Source: Paenibacillus tyrphae (GTDB lineage Bacteria > Bacillota > Bacilli > Paenibacillales > NBRC-103111). From it: a stretch of 38,645 nucleotides of DNA. This document shows, in pieces, positions 1 to 8,588 of this stretch. The position numbers were made by a program, and so were the translations under genes. The first letter of the stretch is position 1, and each line of letters starts with the position of its first letter. The DNA is taken from assembly GCF_024158745.1 (NCBI RefSeq), contig NZ_JAMZAW010000042.1:1-38645 (forward strand), read 5' to 3'. Below the pieces are notes generated by a model. It did no database searches, had not been told where the DNA came from, and was given only the letters and a program-made list of their open reading frames with translations.

Positions 1-105
1 CGCTGCGCCACCTCCCGTCACGCCGACTGCGTCTCGCACGGTCGCGTCTCCGGCCTAACAGCCGCTCGTCCCGCATCCCGCATGGACGCGTCCCCCGCTG
101 GCTGC

Positions 106-1047
106 CTACGCCTGCGGCGCAGCTTCGCTCACGCCGACGCCGGCTTCTCCGCGCATCCGCTGCTTGAACTCCTTCGGCGAGCAGTGATTGTGCCGCTTGA
201 ACAGCTTGTAGAACTGGGCCATGTTGGGGATGCCGACCTCAAAGCCGACCTCGACGATGCTCAGATCGCGCGTCAGCAGCAGGCGCTCGGCTTTTTTCAC
301 GCGCTTGTAGTTGACGTAATCGACGAAGGAGAGGCCCATCACCTTCTTGAAATACTTGATGAAATAGTGGTAGCTCAGGTTCAGCAGCCCGCACATGTCC
401 TCCACGGCGATTTTCTCGCTCAGATGCCGATCGACGTAATCGAGCGCCGGGCGGAGCCGGGTCAGCTCGCTGTCCTCCGCGCCGCCAAGCACGCCCTCCG
501 TATCGCTGCGCATGAGCAGCAGCATCAGCCGCTTGATCGAAGCGCTGATGGCCAGCTCGTAGCCGCGCATCCGGCTTTGGGACTCCTCGAAGATGTCCAT
601 GATGAGCGCGTGCGCTTCCCGCCGTGCTGCGTCATTATCGCGGAAAATATAATTTAGCTTCCACAGCGGCTGCGTCAGCTCCGAGAAGCAGTGCAGGTAA
701 GGCATCGTGCTCTGGTCGAAATGCTGGGACAAATCGACCTGAAACACAATATAGCGGAGCCTCCCCGGATCGAGCTTAGCTGTCCGGTGGAGCTGCGAGG
801 ACCCGAGCACGATCAGATCGCCGGGACCGATGACGGTATACTCGTGCTTCGTCTGGATGCCGAGCCGCCCCTCGATGATGGCTAGAAATTCCACTTCCTT
901 GTGGTAATGCCACCGGCATTTCTCCGAGAGGCCGTGGTAGGGCGAATCCGAGTAAATTTCCCATATTTTTAAGAACAGCAGCGGGTTCTGGTAAATAACC
1001 TCCTCCTCGCTGGCCGTTTCCATTGGCATTTCGACGACGGTTTTCAT
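106..1047 (-). CDS. AraC-family transcriptional regulator
   Basis: This is a 313-residue regulator with the usual two-part AraC layout. Residues about 45-110 form a cupin-like sensor domain (HYHKEVEF, then a GPGDLIVLGSSQLH stretch). The last 100 residues carry two helix-turn-helix units, with conserved YFIKYFKKVMG and FYKLFKRHNHCSPKEFK. Such proteins usually sense a sugar or related metabolite and switch on a nearby catabolic gene. It points away from the ThuA-like gene at 1272, with about 225 bases between them, so control of that gene is a reasonable inference. The chosen ATG has no well-placed ribosome binding site: a GAGGTG lies inside a palindrome just upstream. The ligand is unknown. 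Confidence 0.9.
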   Translation of the reverse strand: MKTVVEMPMETASEEEVIYQNPLLFLKIWEIYSDSPYHGLSEKCRWHYHKEVEFLAIIEGRLGIQTKHEYTVIGPGDLIVLGSSQLHRTAKLDPGRLRYIVFQVDLSQHFDQSTMPYLHCFSELTQPLWKLNYIFRDNDAARREAHALIMDIFEESQSRMRGYELAISASIKRLMLLLMRSDTEGVLGGAEDSELTRLRPALDYVDRHLSEKIAVEDMCGLLNLSYHYFIKYFKKVMGLSFVDYVNYKRVKKAERLLLTRDLSIVEVGFEVGIPNMAQFYKLFKRHNHCSPKEFKQRMRGEAGVGVSEAAPQA

Positions 1048-1049
1048 AA

Positions 1050-1063
1050 GTGCGCCGGCGCAC
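1050..1063. promoter_or_regulatory. GC-rich palindrome at the AraC start codon
   Basis: GTGCGCCGGCGCAC is a perfect 14-base palindrome ending two bases before the start codon of the minus-strand AraC gene. On the mRNA it would pair across the only GAGGTG that could serve as ribosome binding site, so it may lower translation or be a regulator site. Chance in GC-rich DNA is also possible. Confidence 0.3.
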
Positions 1064-1271
1064 CTCGCTTCTATGTGTACAATAGGCGGTAAGCCATTTT
1101 TGAATAGATCGGTCTATAGTCTCTCTAGGCATATTTCGCAATTCAGTATATCACGAAACGGGAAGCGATGGCAGTTTTGCATACAGACGAAACAGGATTG
1201 GGAATATCTTTTTGCAAAGGGATTCACTATACTGTAAGAAAAGCTTCCAATTCCACTGTGGAGGGACTCTC

Positions 1272-2009
1272 ATGAGCCAAAAACTGCGCGTTACCGTATG
1301 GAACGAATTCCGTCATGAAAAAGAAAGCGAGATCGTGCGTTCCGTATATCCGAACGGCATTCACACGGCAATCGGCGAAGGGCTGGGCGCGGACTTCGAA
1401 GTCGCCTACGCGACGCTGGACGAGACAGAGCATGGATTGACCGAAGAGAAGCTGAACAACACCGACGTGCTGATCTGGTGGGGGCATAAAGCCCATGGCG
1501 ACGTTCAGGACGAGATCGTAGAGCGCGTGCATCAGCGCGTCCTGCACGGTATGGGGTTGATCGTGCTGCATTCGGGACATTTTTCGAAAATTTTCAAGAA
1601 GCTTATGGGCACCGGCTGCGACCTCAAATGGCGCGAAGCCGACGAGAAAGAGCGCATCTGGGTCGTATCCCCAGGCCATCCGATCGTCGAAGGCATCGGC
1701 GAATATATCGAGCTGCCGGCCGAGGAAATGTACGGCGAGCATTTTGACATCCCGCAGCCGGACGAGCTGATTATGGTCAGCTGGTTCGAGGGCGGCGAGG
1801 TGTTCCGCAGCGGCTGCACGTTCCAGCGCGGCCAAGGCAAAATCTTCTACTTCCGTCCGGGTCACGAAACGTACCCGACCTATTACAACGAGCAGGTGCG
1901 CCGCGTCATCCGCAACGCCGCCCAATGGGCCGCGCCGACGACGCGCGAATACCCGAAATACGGCAACCACAAGCCGCTTGAAGCGATTAAAGGGAAAGCG
2001 AACGCATAA
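1272..2009 (+). CDS. ThuA-like domain protein (trehalose utilization family)
   Basis: The product has 245 residues and spans the ThuA fold, a class I glutamine-amidotransferase-like flavodoxin fold seen in trehalose utilization loci. Visible family features are the NTDVLIWWGHKAHGDV strand-loop near residues 63-78, the GLIVLHSGHFSKIFKKLMG segment, and a C-terminal RGQGKIFYFRPGHETYPTYY stretch. It starts at the ATG at 1272, where TGGAGGGA lies about 7 bases upstream; an in-frame codon further upstream lacks such a site. It is divergent from the AraC gene and followed by a strong terminator, so it is probably transcribed alone. The family is implicated in disaccharide metabolism but its reaction is not well defined. 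Confidence 0.88.
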   Translation: MSQKLRVTVWNEFRHEKESEIVRSVYPNGIHTAIGEGLGADFEVAYATLDETEHGLTEEKLNNTDVLIWWGHKAHGDVQDEIVERVHQRVLHGMGLIVLHSGHFSKIFKKLMGTGCDLKWREADEKERIWVVSPGHPIVEGIGEYIELPAEEMYGEHFDIPQPDELIMVSWFEGGEVFRSGCTFQRGQGKIFYFRPGHETYPTYYNEQVRRVIRNAAQWAAPTTREYPKYGNHKPLEAIKGKANA

Positions 2010-2031
2010 TTCTCCATCGCATAGCCATAAG

Positions 2032-2081
2032 AAAGACCGCCGTGAAAAATGCTGGTTTCCAGCCGTCGCAGCGGTCTTTTT
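2032..2081 (+). terminator. Rho-independent terminator of the ThuA-like gene
   Basis: AAAGACCGC pairs with GCGGTCTTT and is followed by a T-run. A smaller hairpin (GCTGG-TTT-CCAGC) is nested inside. It lies 22 bases after the ThuA-like stop codon. Confidence 0.8.
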
Positions 2082-2376
2082 GTCGCATCCATATCCTTCC
2101 ATGCGGCGTGAGGCGAATCGCTTTTTTTGGACGACGGCAGTAATTTTAGCAGAGGTTTGAACGCAAACCGTGACGTCCTTGTGTCGGTCCTTGTACATAC
2201 CCGCCGGTCGTCCATCGTAACTTGTCCGAGTAACCATTCCCGCTTGCCGTCGCCTCTCCCTGCTCGTCCTCGTCATCAGCCCACGCTTGACTCACTCATC
2301 CTCATTCGCATACGCTTAGGCGCATCCTTATCCTCACCCTTATCCGACTTCGCTCGGCTCATCCGCGTCCGCCTCG
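2082..2376. other. Intergenic stretch without a recognisable gene
   Basis: Between the terminator and the 3' end of the decarboxylase-like gene the plus strand is rich in C and T and gives no protein-like reading frame with a ribosome binding site. I see no RNA gene, and no clear terminator for the minus-strand gene that ends at 2377. Confidence 0.5.
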
Positions 2377-2883
2377 TTATTCCGCCGTCTGTCTCTCGCT
2401 ATTACCGCCTTCTCTTGCTCTCCTGCTTTCGAACACCTCCTGAGCGACCGTGAAAATCGCGTTCAGCGCGACCGGGAACCCGGCATAAATGATCATCTGC
2501 AGGATCGTTTCCACAATCTCTTCTTCGGTCCAACCGACGTTAAGCGCTCCGTTGATATAAAACCGCAATTGCTGCGTGTTCCCCAGCGCCGTCAAGCCCG
2601 CGACGGAGGCAAGCAAGCGGGACTTCAAGTCAAGTCCGGGACGGGAAAACAGCTGTCCGTAATTGAATTCGACGGCAAGCCTTCCCAGATCGGGGGCAGG
2701 GGAGTGCTTGAAGCTGTCGACAATAGCCTGATAATTTTCTTTATCGATTTGGGCCAAAATATCCAAGCCCTTTTGGTACGTTTGGCCCCGGCGCAAGGCC
2801 AAAGGACTACGGCGCGAAGAGCTGGCCCAACTGGCCGGGGTAGGCTTGACGTGGTATACGTGGCTGGAGCAGGGCAGAGACAT
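2377..2883 (-). CDS. Carboxymuconolactone decarboxylase-family protein, 5' end damaged
   Basis: From GQTYQKGLDIL onward the product is a standard single-domain carboxymuconolactone decarboxylase / AhpD-like protein of about 135 residues, with the family-typical SRPGLDLKSRLLASVAGLTALG and INGALNVGWTEEEIVETILQ stretches. Members are small helical proteins acting as decarboxylases or peroxidase-like enzymes; the substrate is unknown here. The open frame runs upstream to 2883, but the residues before about 2786 read as antisense of the regulator gene and do not look like family sequence. No ATG or ribosome binding site sits at the natural start. The true start was therefore probably lost, and only 2377-2785 is authentic. 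It may not be expressed. Confidence 0.72.
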   Translation of the reverse strand: MSLPCSSHVYHVKPTPASWASSSRRSPLALRRGQTYQKGLDILAQIDKENYQAIVDSFKHSPAPDLGRLAVEFNYGQLFSRPGLDLKSRLLASVAGLTALGNTQQLRFYINGALNVGWTEEEIVETILQMIIYAGFPVALNAIFTVAQEVFESRRAREGGNSERQTAE

Positions 2884-3568
2884 CCATGTGTCGGCCGAAG
2901 TATTGGAAAGCCTCGCACAGGTGTTTCGTTTGAGCGTGGAGGAGCGGAACCACCTGTTTCTGCTGGCGCATCAGCAGCTGCCGCCGGCCCAAGCCGCCAT
3001 ATCCCGCAAAGACAAAGCGCATCCCGTGCTGCAAAATTTCATGGACCATTTTGCCGATTGCCCGGCTTACGTCACCGACCACCGCTGGGACGTCATCGCT
3101 TGGAATCAAGCGGCCTGCGTAGTGTTTGGCGATTTTAACCGGATGAACGATAAAGAGGGGAACGCGATCTGGCGCTGCTTTGCTTCGCCCGCGTACCGGG
3201 CGCTGCTGGCGGATTGGGAAGACCATGCGCAGCGGCTGCTGGCGCAATTCCGCTCGACCTGCAGCCGGTTCGTCGGCGAACCGTGGTTCAAAGCATTGGT
3301 TGAGGAACTGACGGAGCTTAGTCCGGAATTCCGCACATGGTAGCCGAGACACGACATCTTCGGCACGCGGATCGGAAAAAAGGAAATGCGGCACCCCAAG
3401 GCGGGTACGCTGATCATGGAGCATATGACGTTCCAGCTTTACGACGATCCGGATCTGAAGCTGACGCTGTATCGTCCGCTCCCCGACGAGGAGACCGACC
3501 GCAAGCTGGCCGGGCTGCTCCAAAACGAGGCGGCGAAGGGCCGTCCCGGCACGACCGGACCGGTATGA
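2789..3568 (+). pseudogene. XRE-family MmyB-type regulator, 5'-truncated with amber stop
   Basis: The frame opens at RRKAKGLRREELAQLAGVG, which is the middle of an HTH motif, so about 25-30 N-terminal residues are missing. It continues through the second HTH half (TWYTWLEQGRD) and the MmyB-like ligand-binding domain (HPVLQNFMDHFADCPAYVTD, RWDVIAWNQAA). At 3341-3343 a TAG stands where relatives have tryptophan (FR-W-W-RHD). The same frame then continues with conserved family sequence, including HDIFGTRIGKKEM and MTFQLYDDPDLKLTLYRPLP, to the stop at 3566-3568. One missing 5' end plus one in-frame stop make this a pseudogene. In related genomes such regulators often lie divergent from an oxidoreductase or decarboxylase gene, as here. 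Confidence 0.85.
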
Positions 3569-3628
3569 CCAACCCGTGGCGGCCGCGGCTGGCATGACCC
3601 CCGTCGAATGAACCCAAGCCATCCAACT

Positions 3629-3674
3629 AAAGCCCGAAACGGCATGCGTAAGCATGAACCGCGTCGGGCTTTTT
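3629..3674 (+). terminator. Rho-independent terminator
   Basis: AAAGCCCGA pairs with TCGGGCTTT followed by a T-run, with an inner CATGC/GCATG stem. It ends the regulator pseudogene unit. Confidence 0.75.
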
Positions 3675-3861
3675 ACATATCCGCCTCCTCAACAGCAATC
3701 CCCATCATAACTAAGCAAGATCTGTTAAATGATCAGCAAGATTCGCAATATGTGGTGCAAATTTTGTATGGTAACATGGAAAATAAAGCGTTAACATTGA
3801 AAATTTTTGAATTACATGCCGATGTAATGAACAAATCTTGCGGTACGGGAGGGATGGTGAT

Positions 3862-4731
3862 TTGACCGTTCATACGCATATTCCCACCAATACGGCATTA
3901 AACAGCGAACGGATCTATATCCGCTACCGAATGGACGACTGGCAGGAAAGCTGGCCGCTGCACACGCATGACGGGTATGAGATGTACTTTTTTATTCAGG
4001 GCATCGCCAATTATATTATCGGCGACGACATCTACCAGTTGCAGCCGGGCGATATGCTGCTGTTCAAAGGGGAAGTGCTGCACCGGGTGAATCCGTCGGT
4101 GGAAGTTCCCTATGTACGCAGCTACGTGAACTTCACGGCCGATTATTTACAGGATTTGCTGTCCGGAGATATGCTGCACAAGCTGCTGCAGCTGTTCGAG
4201 AAGCCGAGCGGACTACTGATCCGCTGGAACGAAACGGAGCTGGCCGAGGTGGATGCCGCATTCAAAGGGGTGTATCAGGAACGCGAGAAGGAGACGTTCG
4301 GATACGAGTTCATGATGCCAAGCTTGCTCGCGCAGCTGCTGCTCCGGGCGTACCGCAAATCGAAGGAGATGTACGGGACGTTTCCTGCGCCCGCGCTGTC
4401 GCAGAAGGAAGCGAACGTCAGGCGCATCCTGCTTTATTTGAACCAGAACTTTAAGGAAGAAGTGAAGCTGGAGCGGCTCTCGGCCGTCATGCATCTCAAT
4501 AAATATTACATGTGCCACTGCTTTAAGGAGATTACAGGATTTACAATCAACAGCTACTTGGCGCGCAAACGGATCGACGAGGCAAAGAAGCTGCTTCGCA
4601 CCGGCGACGTGCCGGTCGGACGTCTGGCCGAGCAACTGGGGTTCGGCGGCGCGGTTCATTTCAGCCGATTATTCAAGCAGCATGTCGGCGTATCGCCGCA
4701 AATGTACCGCAAGATGAATCAGGAAAGCTGA
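3862..4731 (+). CDS. AraC-family regulator of the adjacent sugar ABC importer
   Basis: The product has about 289 residues. The N-terminal half is a cupin sensor (WPLHTHDGYEMYFFIQG near residue 30, then LQPGDMLLFKGEVLHRV), and the last 100 residues carry two AraC helix-turn-helix motifs (LSAVMHLNKYYMCHCFKEIT and LGFGGAVHFSRLFKQHVGVS). I choose the TTG at 3862 because GGGAGGG lies about 8 bases before it; an earlier TTG at 3838 has no such site. It precedes the ABC importer genes in the same direction with about 210 bases between, so it likely controls them in response to the imported sugar. The sugar cannot be named. Confidence 0.9.
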   Translation: MTVHTHIPTNTALNSERIYIRYRMDDWQESWPLHTHDGYEMYFFIQGIANYIIGDDIYQLQPGDMLLFKGEVLHRVNPSVEVPYVRSYVNFTADYLQDLLSGDMLHKLLQLFEKPSGLLIRWNETELAEVDAAFKGVYQEREKETFGYEFMMPSLLAQLLLRAYRKSKEMYGTFPAPALSQKEANVRRILLYLNQNFKEEVKLERLSAVMHLNKYYMCHCFKEITGFTINSYLARKRIDEAKKLLRTGDVPVGRLAEQLGFGGAVHFSRLFKQHVGVSPQMYRKMNQES

Positions 4732-4941
4732 CGTGAGGCCGGGAAAAGTGTCCCGAAAGCCCTGTCTCCGGTCTGAGCTGCCACCATACAGCGTCACAAG
4801 ACACGTGCCGGGAGAGGCTCGCACTATTGCACCGCTTTTCCGCTTGCGATCTTCATATTGCTGTCTTCCCATCCAAAAATCCGGCGATTTGACAGTTAGA
4901 CAAGTTCATCCGACTAAACCATCGAAAGGGAGTTGTCCGCA

Positions 4942-6243
4942 ATGCAGCGTACTTTGAAACCGGCTTCACTGCTTTTTCTCAGTTTGATCCTCGGTGTTAC
5001 CGTCACCGCGTGCGGCGGGTCGAGCGGCAAAGAAACCGGGGGAGCCCCGGCCGGAGGCGAGACGAAGAAAGACGTCACTCTGGATTTCGTATGGTTCACC
5101 GACGGAATCGAAGGCGATGTCATGAAGGGGCTGATCAAGGAATACCAGGACAAAAATCCGCACGTCAAAATCAATCTGATCGAAGCCGCTTTCAAAGATT
5201 TGAATACGAAGCTGAAGACGATGATCGCCGGCGGACAGCCGCCCGCTTTGGCCCGGATGACGGACACCGGAGCTTACGCGAGGCAGGCGCTCGATCTGAC
5301 GCTGTATGTCGGCTCGGCCGACCAGTTCACGGGGCAGTTCGTCGATTCGATCAAGCCGTATTACGTGACCGACAAGAAGATCATCGCCGCGCCTATGGAC
5401 TTGACCGCCAACGGCATCCTGTACAACAAGACGCTGTTCGACAAAGCCGGTGTCAAGGTGCCGACCGATCCGAACAACGTCTGGACTTGGGACGAATTCG
5501 CGGCTGCGCTCAAGCAGGTCATGGACAAAGGCGGCGCCAAATACGGCCTCGTCTGGGACTTCACGCCGCACCGCTGGTCGACGCTGCTGTACCAATTCGG
5601 CGGCAGCATGATCAGCGCCGACGGGAAGAAAGCGGCGATCAACAACCCGGAGGGCGTACAGGCGCTCGATTACTTCAAGAAGCTGCACAAGGACGGCATC
5701 ATTCCCGAATCCGTCTGGCTCGGCAGCGAGAATCCGAACAACCTGTTCCGCTCCGGCACCGTCGCCGCGCATCTGGCGGGCAACTGGATGCTCAGCAGCT
5801 ACAAGGACATTACGAACTTCGAGTGGGGCGTCGCATACATGCCGAAGGCGAAGCAGCGTTCTTCCGTTCCGGGAGGCAAATACTTGATGGCGTTCCAGGG
5901 CAGCAAGGTCGAGAAGGAAGCGGCTGCGTTTATCCAATGGGCGACCTCCAAGGAGATCAACTCGAAATATAACAAAGACTCGCTCTTCATCAGCTCGCGC
6001 AAAGACAGCGCGAAGCTCGATTATGCGTTCGGCAAAGAAATGTTCGAGGTATTCGCGAATGAGCTGAGCGCTACGACGCCGCTTGCGGCAAACGATTGGT
6101 CGCGCCAAACGATCGTGCCGAAGTTCTCCAACGACTTGAAAAACAACATCGTCAAAGTATTGGCCGGCAAAAGCACATCCAAAGATGCCCTCGACGAAAC
6201 AGCGAAGCTGATCGAAAAGGCGATTCAAGAGGAAAGCAAATAA
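4942..6243 (+). CDS. Sugar ABC transporter substrate-binding lipoprotein
   Basis: This 433-residue protein begins with a lipoprotein signal: a charged start, a hydrophobic stretch and a lipobox ending in TACGG at about residue 24. It should be anchored outside the membrane by a diacylglyceryl-cysteine. The rest is an extracellular solute-binding protein family 1 fold, with an early DFVWFTDGIEGDVMKGLIKEY segment and later WTWDEFAAALKQ and FRSGTVAAHLAGNWML. ATG 4942 is preceded by AAAGGGAG about 9 bases upstream. It leads a three-gene operon with two permeases 3'. A TTGACA at 4889 could be a -35 element, but no good -10 follows. The ligand is probably an oligosaccharide, by family only. Confidence 0.92.
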   Translation: MQRTLKPASLLFLSLILGVTVTACGGSSGKETGGAPAGGETKKDVTLDFVWFTDGIEGDVMKGLIKEYQDKNPHVKINLIEAAFKDLNTKLKTMIAGGQPPALARMTDTGAYARQALDLTLYVGSADQFTGQFVDSIKPYYVTDKKIIAAPMDLTANGILYNKTLFDKAGVKVPTDPNNVWTWDEFAAALKQVMDKGGAKYGLVWDFTPHRWSTLLYQFGGSMISADGKKAAINNPEGVQALDYFKKLHKDGIIPESVWLGSENPNNLFRSGTVAAHLAGNWMLSSYKDITNFEWGVAYMPKAKQRSSVPGGKYLMAFQGSKVEKEAAAFIQWATSKEINSKYNKDSLFISSRKDSAKLDYAFGKEMFEVFANELSATTPLAANDWSRQTIVPKFSNDLKNNIVKVLAGKSTSKDALDETAKLIEKAIQEESK

Positions 6244-6293
6244 GACATCGGCGCCGGACGGCATCCTCCGGAGGGAGAAAGGGGAGAAGCAGC

Positions 6294-7211
6294 ATGTCAC
6301 CATCCATGGCGCGCAAAGGAAAAAGCAGCGGTTCGGTATGGGCCGGCGGCAAATGGAAGCGGATCGTCGCGCCGTATTTGTTCGTTTTGCCGAACTTCGC
6401 CATTTTCACGACCTTCATCGTCATTCCCGCCATCGTGGGCTTCGTCTACTCGTTTCATAAGTACGACGGGTTGAACGAGATGGAATTTCTGGGCTTGCAA
6501 AATTACATGGACATTTTCGCCAACGACGAGTTCTGGGAGACGTTCGGCCGCACGGCCGTCTATGTGGCGATTGCCGTGCCGCTGCTGTATGCCGCCTCGC
6601 TGGGCATCGCCATGCTGCTGATTCGGGAGGTGCGGGCCAAAGGCTTTTTCCGCGCCGTCTTTTATTGGCCGACGATGATTGCTTTCATTATCGTCGGCCT
6701 GACGTGGAAATGGATTTTCGGCGACAGCTTCGGCATCTTGAACTATGTGCTGGAGCTTGCGGGCGCGCATCCGGTGAAGTGGCTGACCGATCCGTTCTAC
6801 GCCAATTTGTCGGTCATCGTCGCCACGGTCTGGTCGCGGACCGGCTTCTATATGGTCATCTTCATCGCGGGGCTGCAGGCAATTCCCGCCGATATGTACG
6901 AAGCCGCCAGGCTGGACGGCGCTTCGCGCTGGCGCACGTTCCTCAGCATCACGCTGCCCCTGCTCAAACCGACAAGCGTGCTGGTGCTGATGCTTTCGGT
7001 CATCGAAACGGTCAAAATGTTCCCGCTCATGTATTCCCTCACCGGCGGCGGTCCGGGGAAAGAAACGACGTTTATCGTCCAATACATTTACGAAACCGGC
7101 TTCAGCAAGCAGGAGCTCGGGCTGGCGAGCGCGATGTCGGTCATTCTGTTCGTCATTATCGCGGCCTTTACGGCGCTGCAATTCCGATTGACGAAAGGAG
7201 GAGCGGTCTGA
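6294..7211 (+). CDS. Sugar ABC transporter permease, MalF/UgpA type
   Basis: The 305-residue protein is an inner-membrane permease with about six membrane segments, beginning with PYLFVLPNFAIFTTFIVIPA. The cytoplasmic EAA loop that docks the ATPase is clear (YEAARLDGASRWRTFLSITL near residue 200). ATG 6294 follows a GGGGAG ribosome binding site in a purine-rich leader; an open frame upstream of it overlaps the binding-protein gene and is not family sequence. The gene lies about 50 bases after the binding-protein gene and its stop overlaps the next permease. No ATP-binding gene is present, so a shared MsmX-type ATPase elsewhere is the likely partner. Confidence 0.92.
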   Translation: MSPSMARKGKSSGSVWAGGKWKRIVAPYLFVLPNFAIFTTFIVIPAIVGFVYSFHKYDGLNEMEFLGLQNYMDIFANDEFWETFGRTAVYVAIAVPLLYAASLGIAMLLIREVRAKGFFRAVFYWPTMIAFIIVGLTWKWIFGDSFGILNYVLELAGAHPVKWLTDPFYANLSVIVATVWSRTGFYMVIFIAGLQAIPADMYEAARLDGASRWRTFLSITLPLLKPTSVLVLMLSVIETVKMFPLMYSLTGGGPGKETTFIVQYIYETGFSKQELGLASAMSVILFVIIAAFTALQFRLTKGGAV

Positions 7212-8026
7212 TGCGGGCCATGAAATGGAGCATTTACGCCCTGCTTGTCATCCTGGCAGTCGTCTGGCTGTTTCCGGTCGTCTGGGTCGTCCTGTCTTCG
7301 TTCAAAAACAAAACCGAGCTGTACAGCTTCCCGCCGACGCTCTGGCCGTCGGAATTTACACTGGAGCATTTCCGCACGGCGTTCGATAAAGGGCGATTCG
7401 GCACGTATTTCTGGAACAGCACGCTGGTCACCGTCAGCTCCACGCTGCTGCTCATCGTCGTGAATACGATGGCGGGGTTCGCTTTGGCGAAGTACCGGTT
7501 CAAGGGCGATACGATTCTGCTCGTTGGGTTCATCTCGACGCTTATGATTCCGCTGGAAGTGATCATGACGCCGATTTTCCGGGTCATCGCATCGCTTGGC
7601 TTATATAACAATCTGCTCGGGATCATCATTCCGCCGGCCGCGACGCCGACCGGGGTGTTTCTTGTCCGTCAATATTTGCTTACCGTGCCCGACGAGCTGC
7701 TGGAAGCGGCGCGGATGGACGGCGCAGGGGAATGGAGCCTATTCACGCGCATCATCCTGCCGATCTGCAAGCCGATTATCGCCGTGCTGGCTATTTTCTC
7801 GTTCATGTGGCGCTGGGACGATTTCCTATGGCCGCTGATCGTTATCAGCGATCCGGGCAAGTATACGATTCAGCTCGCGCTGTCCAATTTTATCGGCGAA
7901 TACAATGTGGATTGGGGCAGCCTGCTTGCGATGTCCACGATCACCATGCTTCCGGTGCTGCTCGTCTTTCTGGCGTTCCAGCGCTACTTTGTGCAGGGTA
8001 TGGTCACTTCAGGGATGAAAGGATGA
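7211..8026 (+). CDS. Sugar ABC transporter permease, MalG/UgpE type
   Basis: This 271-residue membrane protein is the second half of the importer channel. It shows an N-terminal membrane segment (IYALLVILAVVWLFPVVWVV), about five more, and an EAA loop (LLEAARMDGAGEWSLFTRI near residue 165). The ATG at 7211 overlaps the stop of the preceding permease in TGATG, with AAAGGAGGAG just upstream, so the two are translationally coupled and should be made in equal amounts. It closes the operon; the next gene is 85 bases further and unrelated in function. Confidence 0.93.
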   Translation: MRAMKWSIYALLVILAVVWLFPVVWVVLSSFKNKTELYSFPPTLWPSEFTLEHFRTAFDKGRFGTYFWNSTLVTVSSTLLLIVVNTMAGFALAKYRFKGDTILLVGFISTLMIPLEVIMTPIFRVIASLGLYNNLLGIIIPPAATPTGVFLVRQYLLTVPDELLEAARMDGAGEWSLFTRIILPICKPIIAVLAIFSFMWRWDDFLWPLIVISDPGKYTIQLALSNFIGEYNVDWGSLLAMSTITMLPVLLVFLAFQRYFVQGMVTSGMKG

Positions 8027-8111
8027 CGTTGGGGTTGGCCGGTTGCAGAGCGGACCCGTTTGTTCGATAATAAAGCGATAAAGCTTTTTGCCATGTATTG
8101 GAGTGAATTGA

Positions 8112-8588
8112 ATGATCGAGCCGCAGCAACAAATTGACCGCAAAGCCATCGTCGTCTGGAGATGGAGCGGATTCATCGCTTCGGCGGTTTCCGCCCTGCT
8201 GGCCGCCGCCGTATTTTATCTCGCGCATCGTTTTCATTGGCCCGGGTGGATTCCCGTTGTGCTTGCGGCAGGCGTGCTGGCGGAAATCGTCTTGACGGTT
8301 CTTGTCATGCCTGAGCTGCGCTGGAAACGGTGGCGTTACGAGGTGCGGGAAGACGAAATTATGCTGCAGCAAGGGGTCATGTTCGTCAAGCGAACGCTCA
8401 TTCCGATGGTGCGCATCCAGCACGTCGATACGAATCAAGGTCCGCTGCTGCGGGCCTACGGGCTGGCGGGCATTACGTTCTCCACGGCGGCGGGCAGCCA
8501 TCAGATTCCCGCGCTGACCAGCGAGACGGCGGAAACGCTGCGCGTACGGATTGCAGAGCTGGCGAAGGTGTCCCATGAAGACCTCTAA
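8112..8588 (+). CDS. ydbS: YdbS-like PH-domain membrane protein
   Basis: The 158-residue protein has two membrane segments at about residues 20-60, followed by one bacterial PH (bPH2, DUF304) domain with the family pattern RYEVREDEIMLQQGVMFVKR and TLIPMVRIQHVDTNQGPLLR. It matches YdbS of Bacillus, which together with YdbT belongs to the cell-envelope stress (SigW) regulon and has been linked to resistance against membrane-active bacteriocins. The start is ATG 8112 with GGAG about 9 bases upstream. The gene overlaps ydbT by 14 bases, so they form one unit. I did not see a clear SigW promoter (AAC/CGT type) upstream. Confidence 0.85.
   Translation: MIEPQQQIDRKAIVVWRWSGFIASAVSALLAAAVFYLAHRFHWPGWIPVVLAAGVLAEIVLTVLVMPELRWKRWRYEVREDEIMLQQGVMFVKRTLIPMVRIQHVDTNQGPLLRAYGLAGITFSTAAGSHQIPALTSETAETLRVRIAELAKVSHEDL

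Noticed and set aside
1227..2276. 349-codon minus-strand frame opposite the ThuA-like gene
   Set aside because: Composition is that of an antisense frame, and it runs through the terminator.
4889..4917. Sigma-A promoter for the sugar importer operon
   Set aside because: TTGACA is perfect, but the hexamer 17 to 18 bases later (GACTAA/ACTAAA) is a poor -10, so I did not list it as a promoter.
4966..6303. Long open frame (about 445 codons) on the minus strand opposite the sugar-binding lipoprotein gene
   Set aside because: It is the antisense of a clear family protein in GC-rich DNA, is rich in arginine and has no ribosome binding site; it is a shadow.
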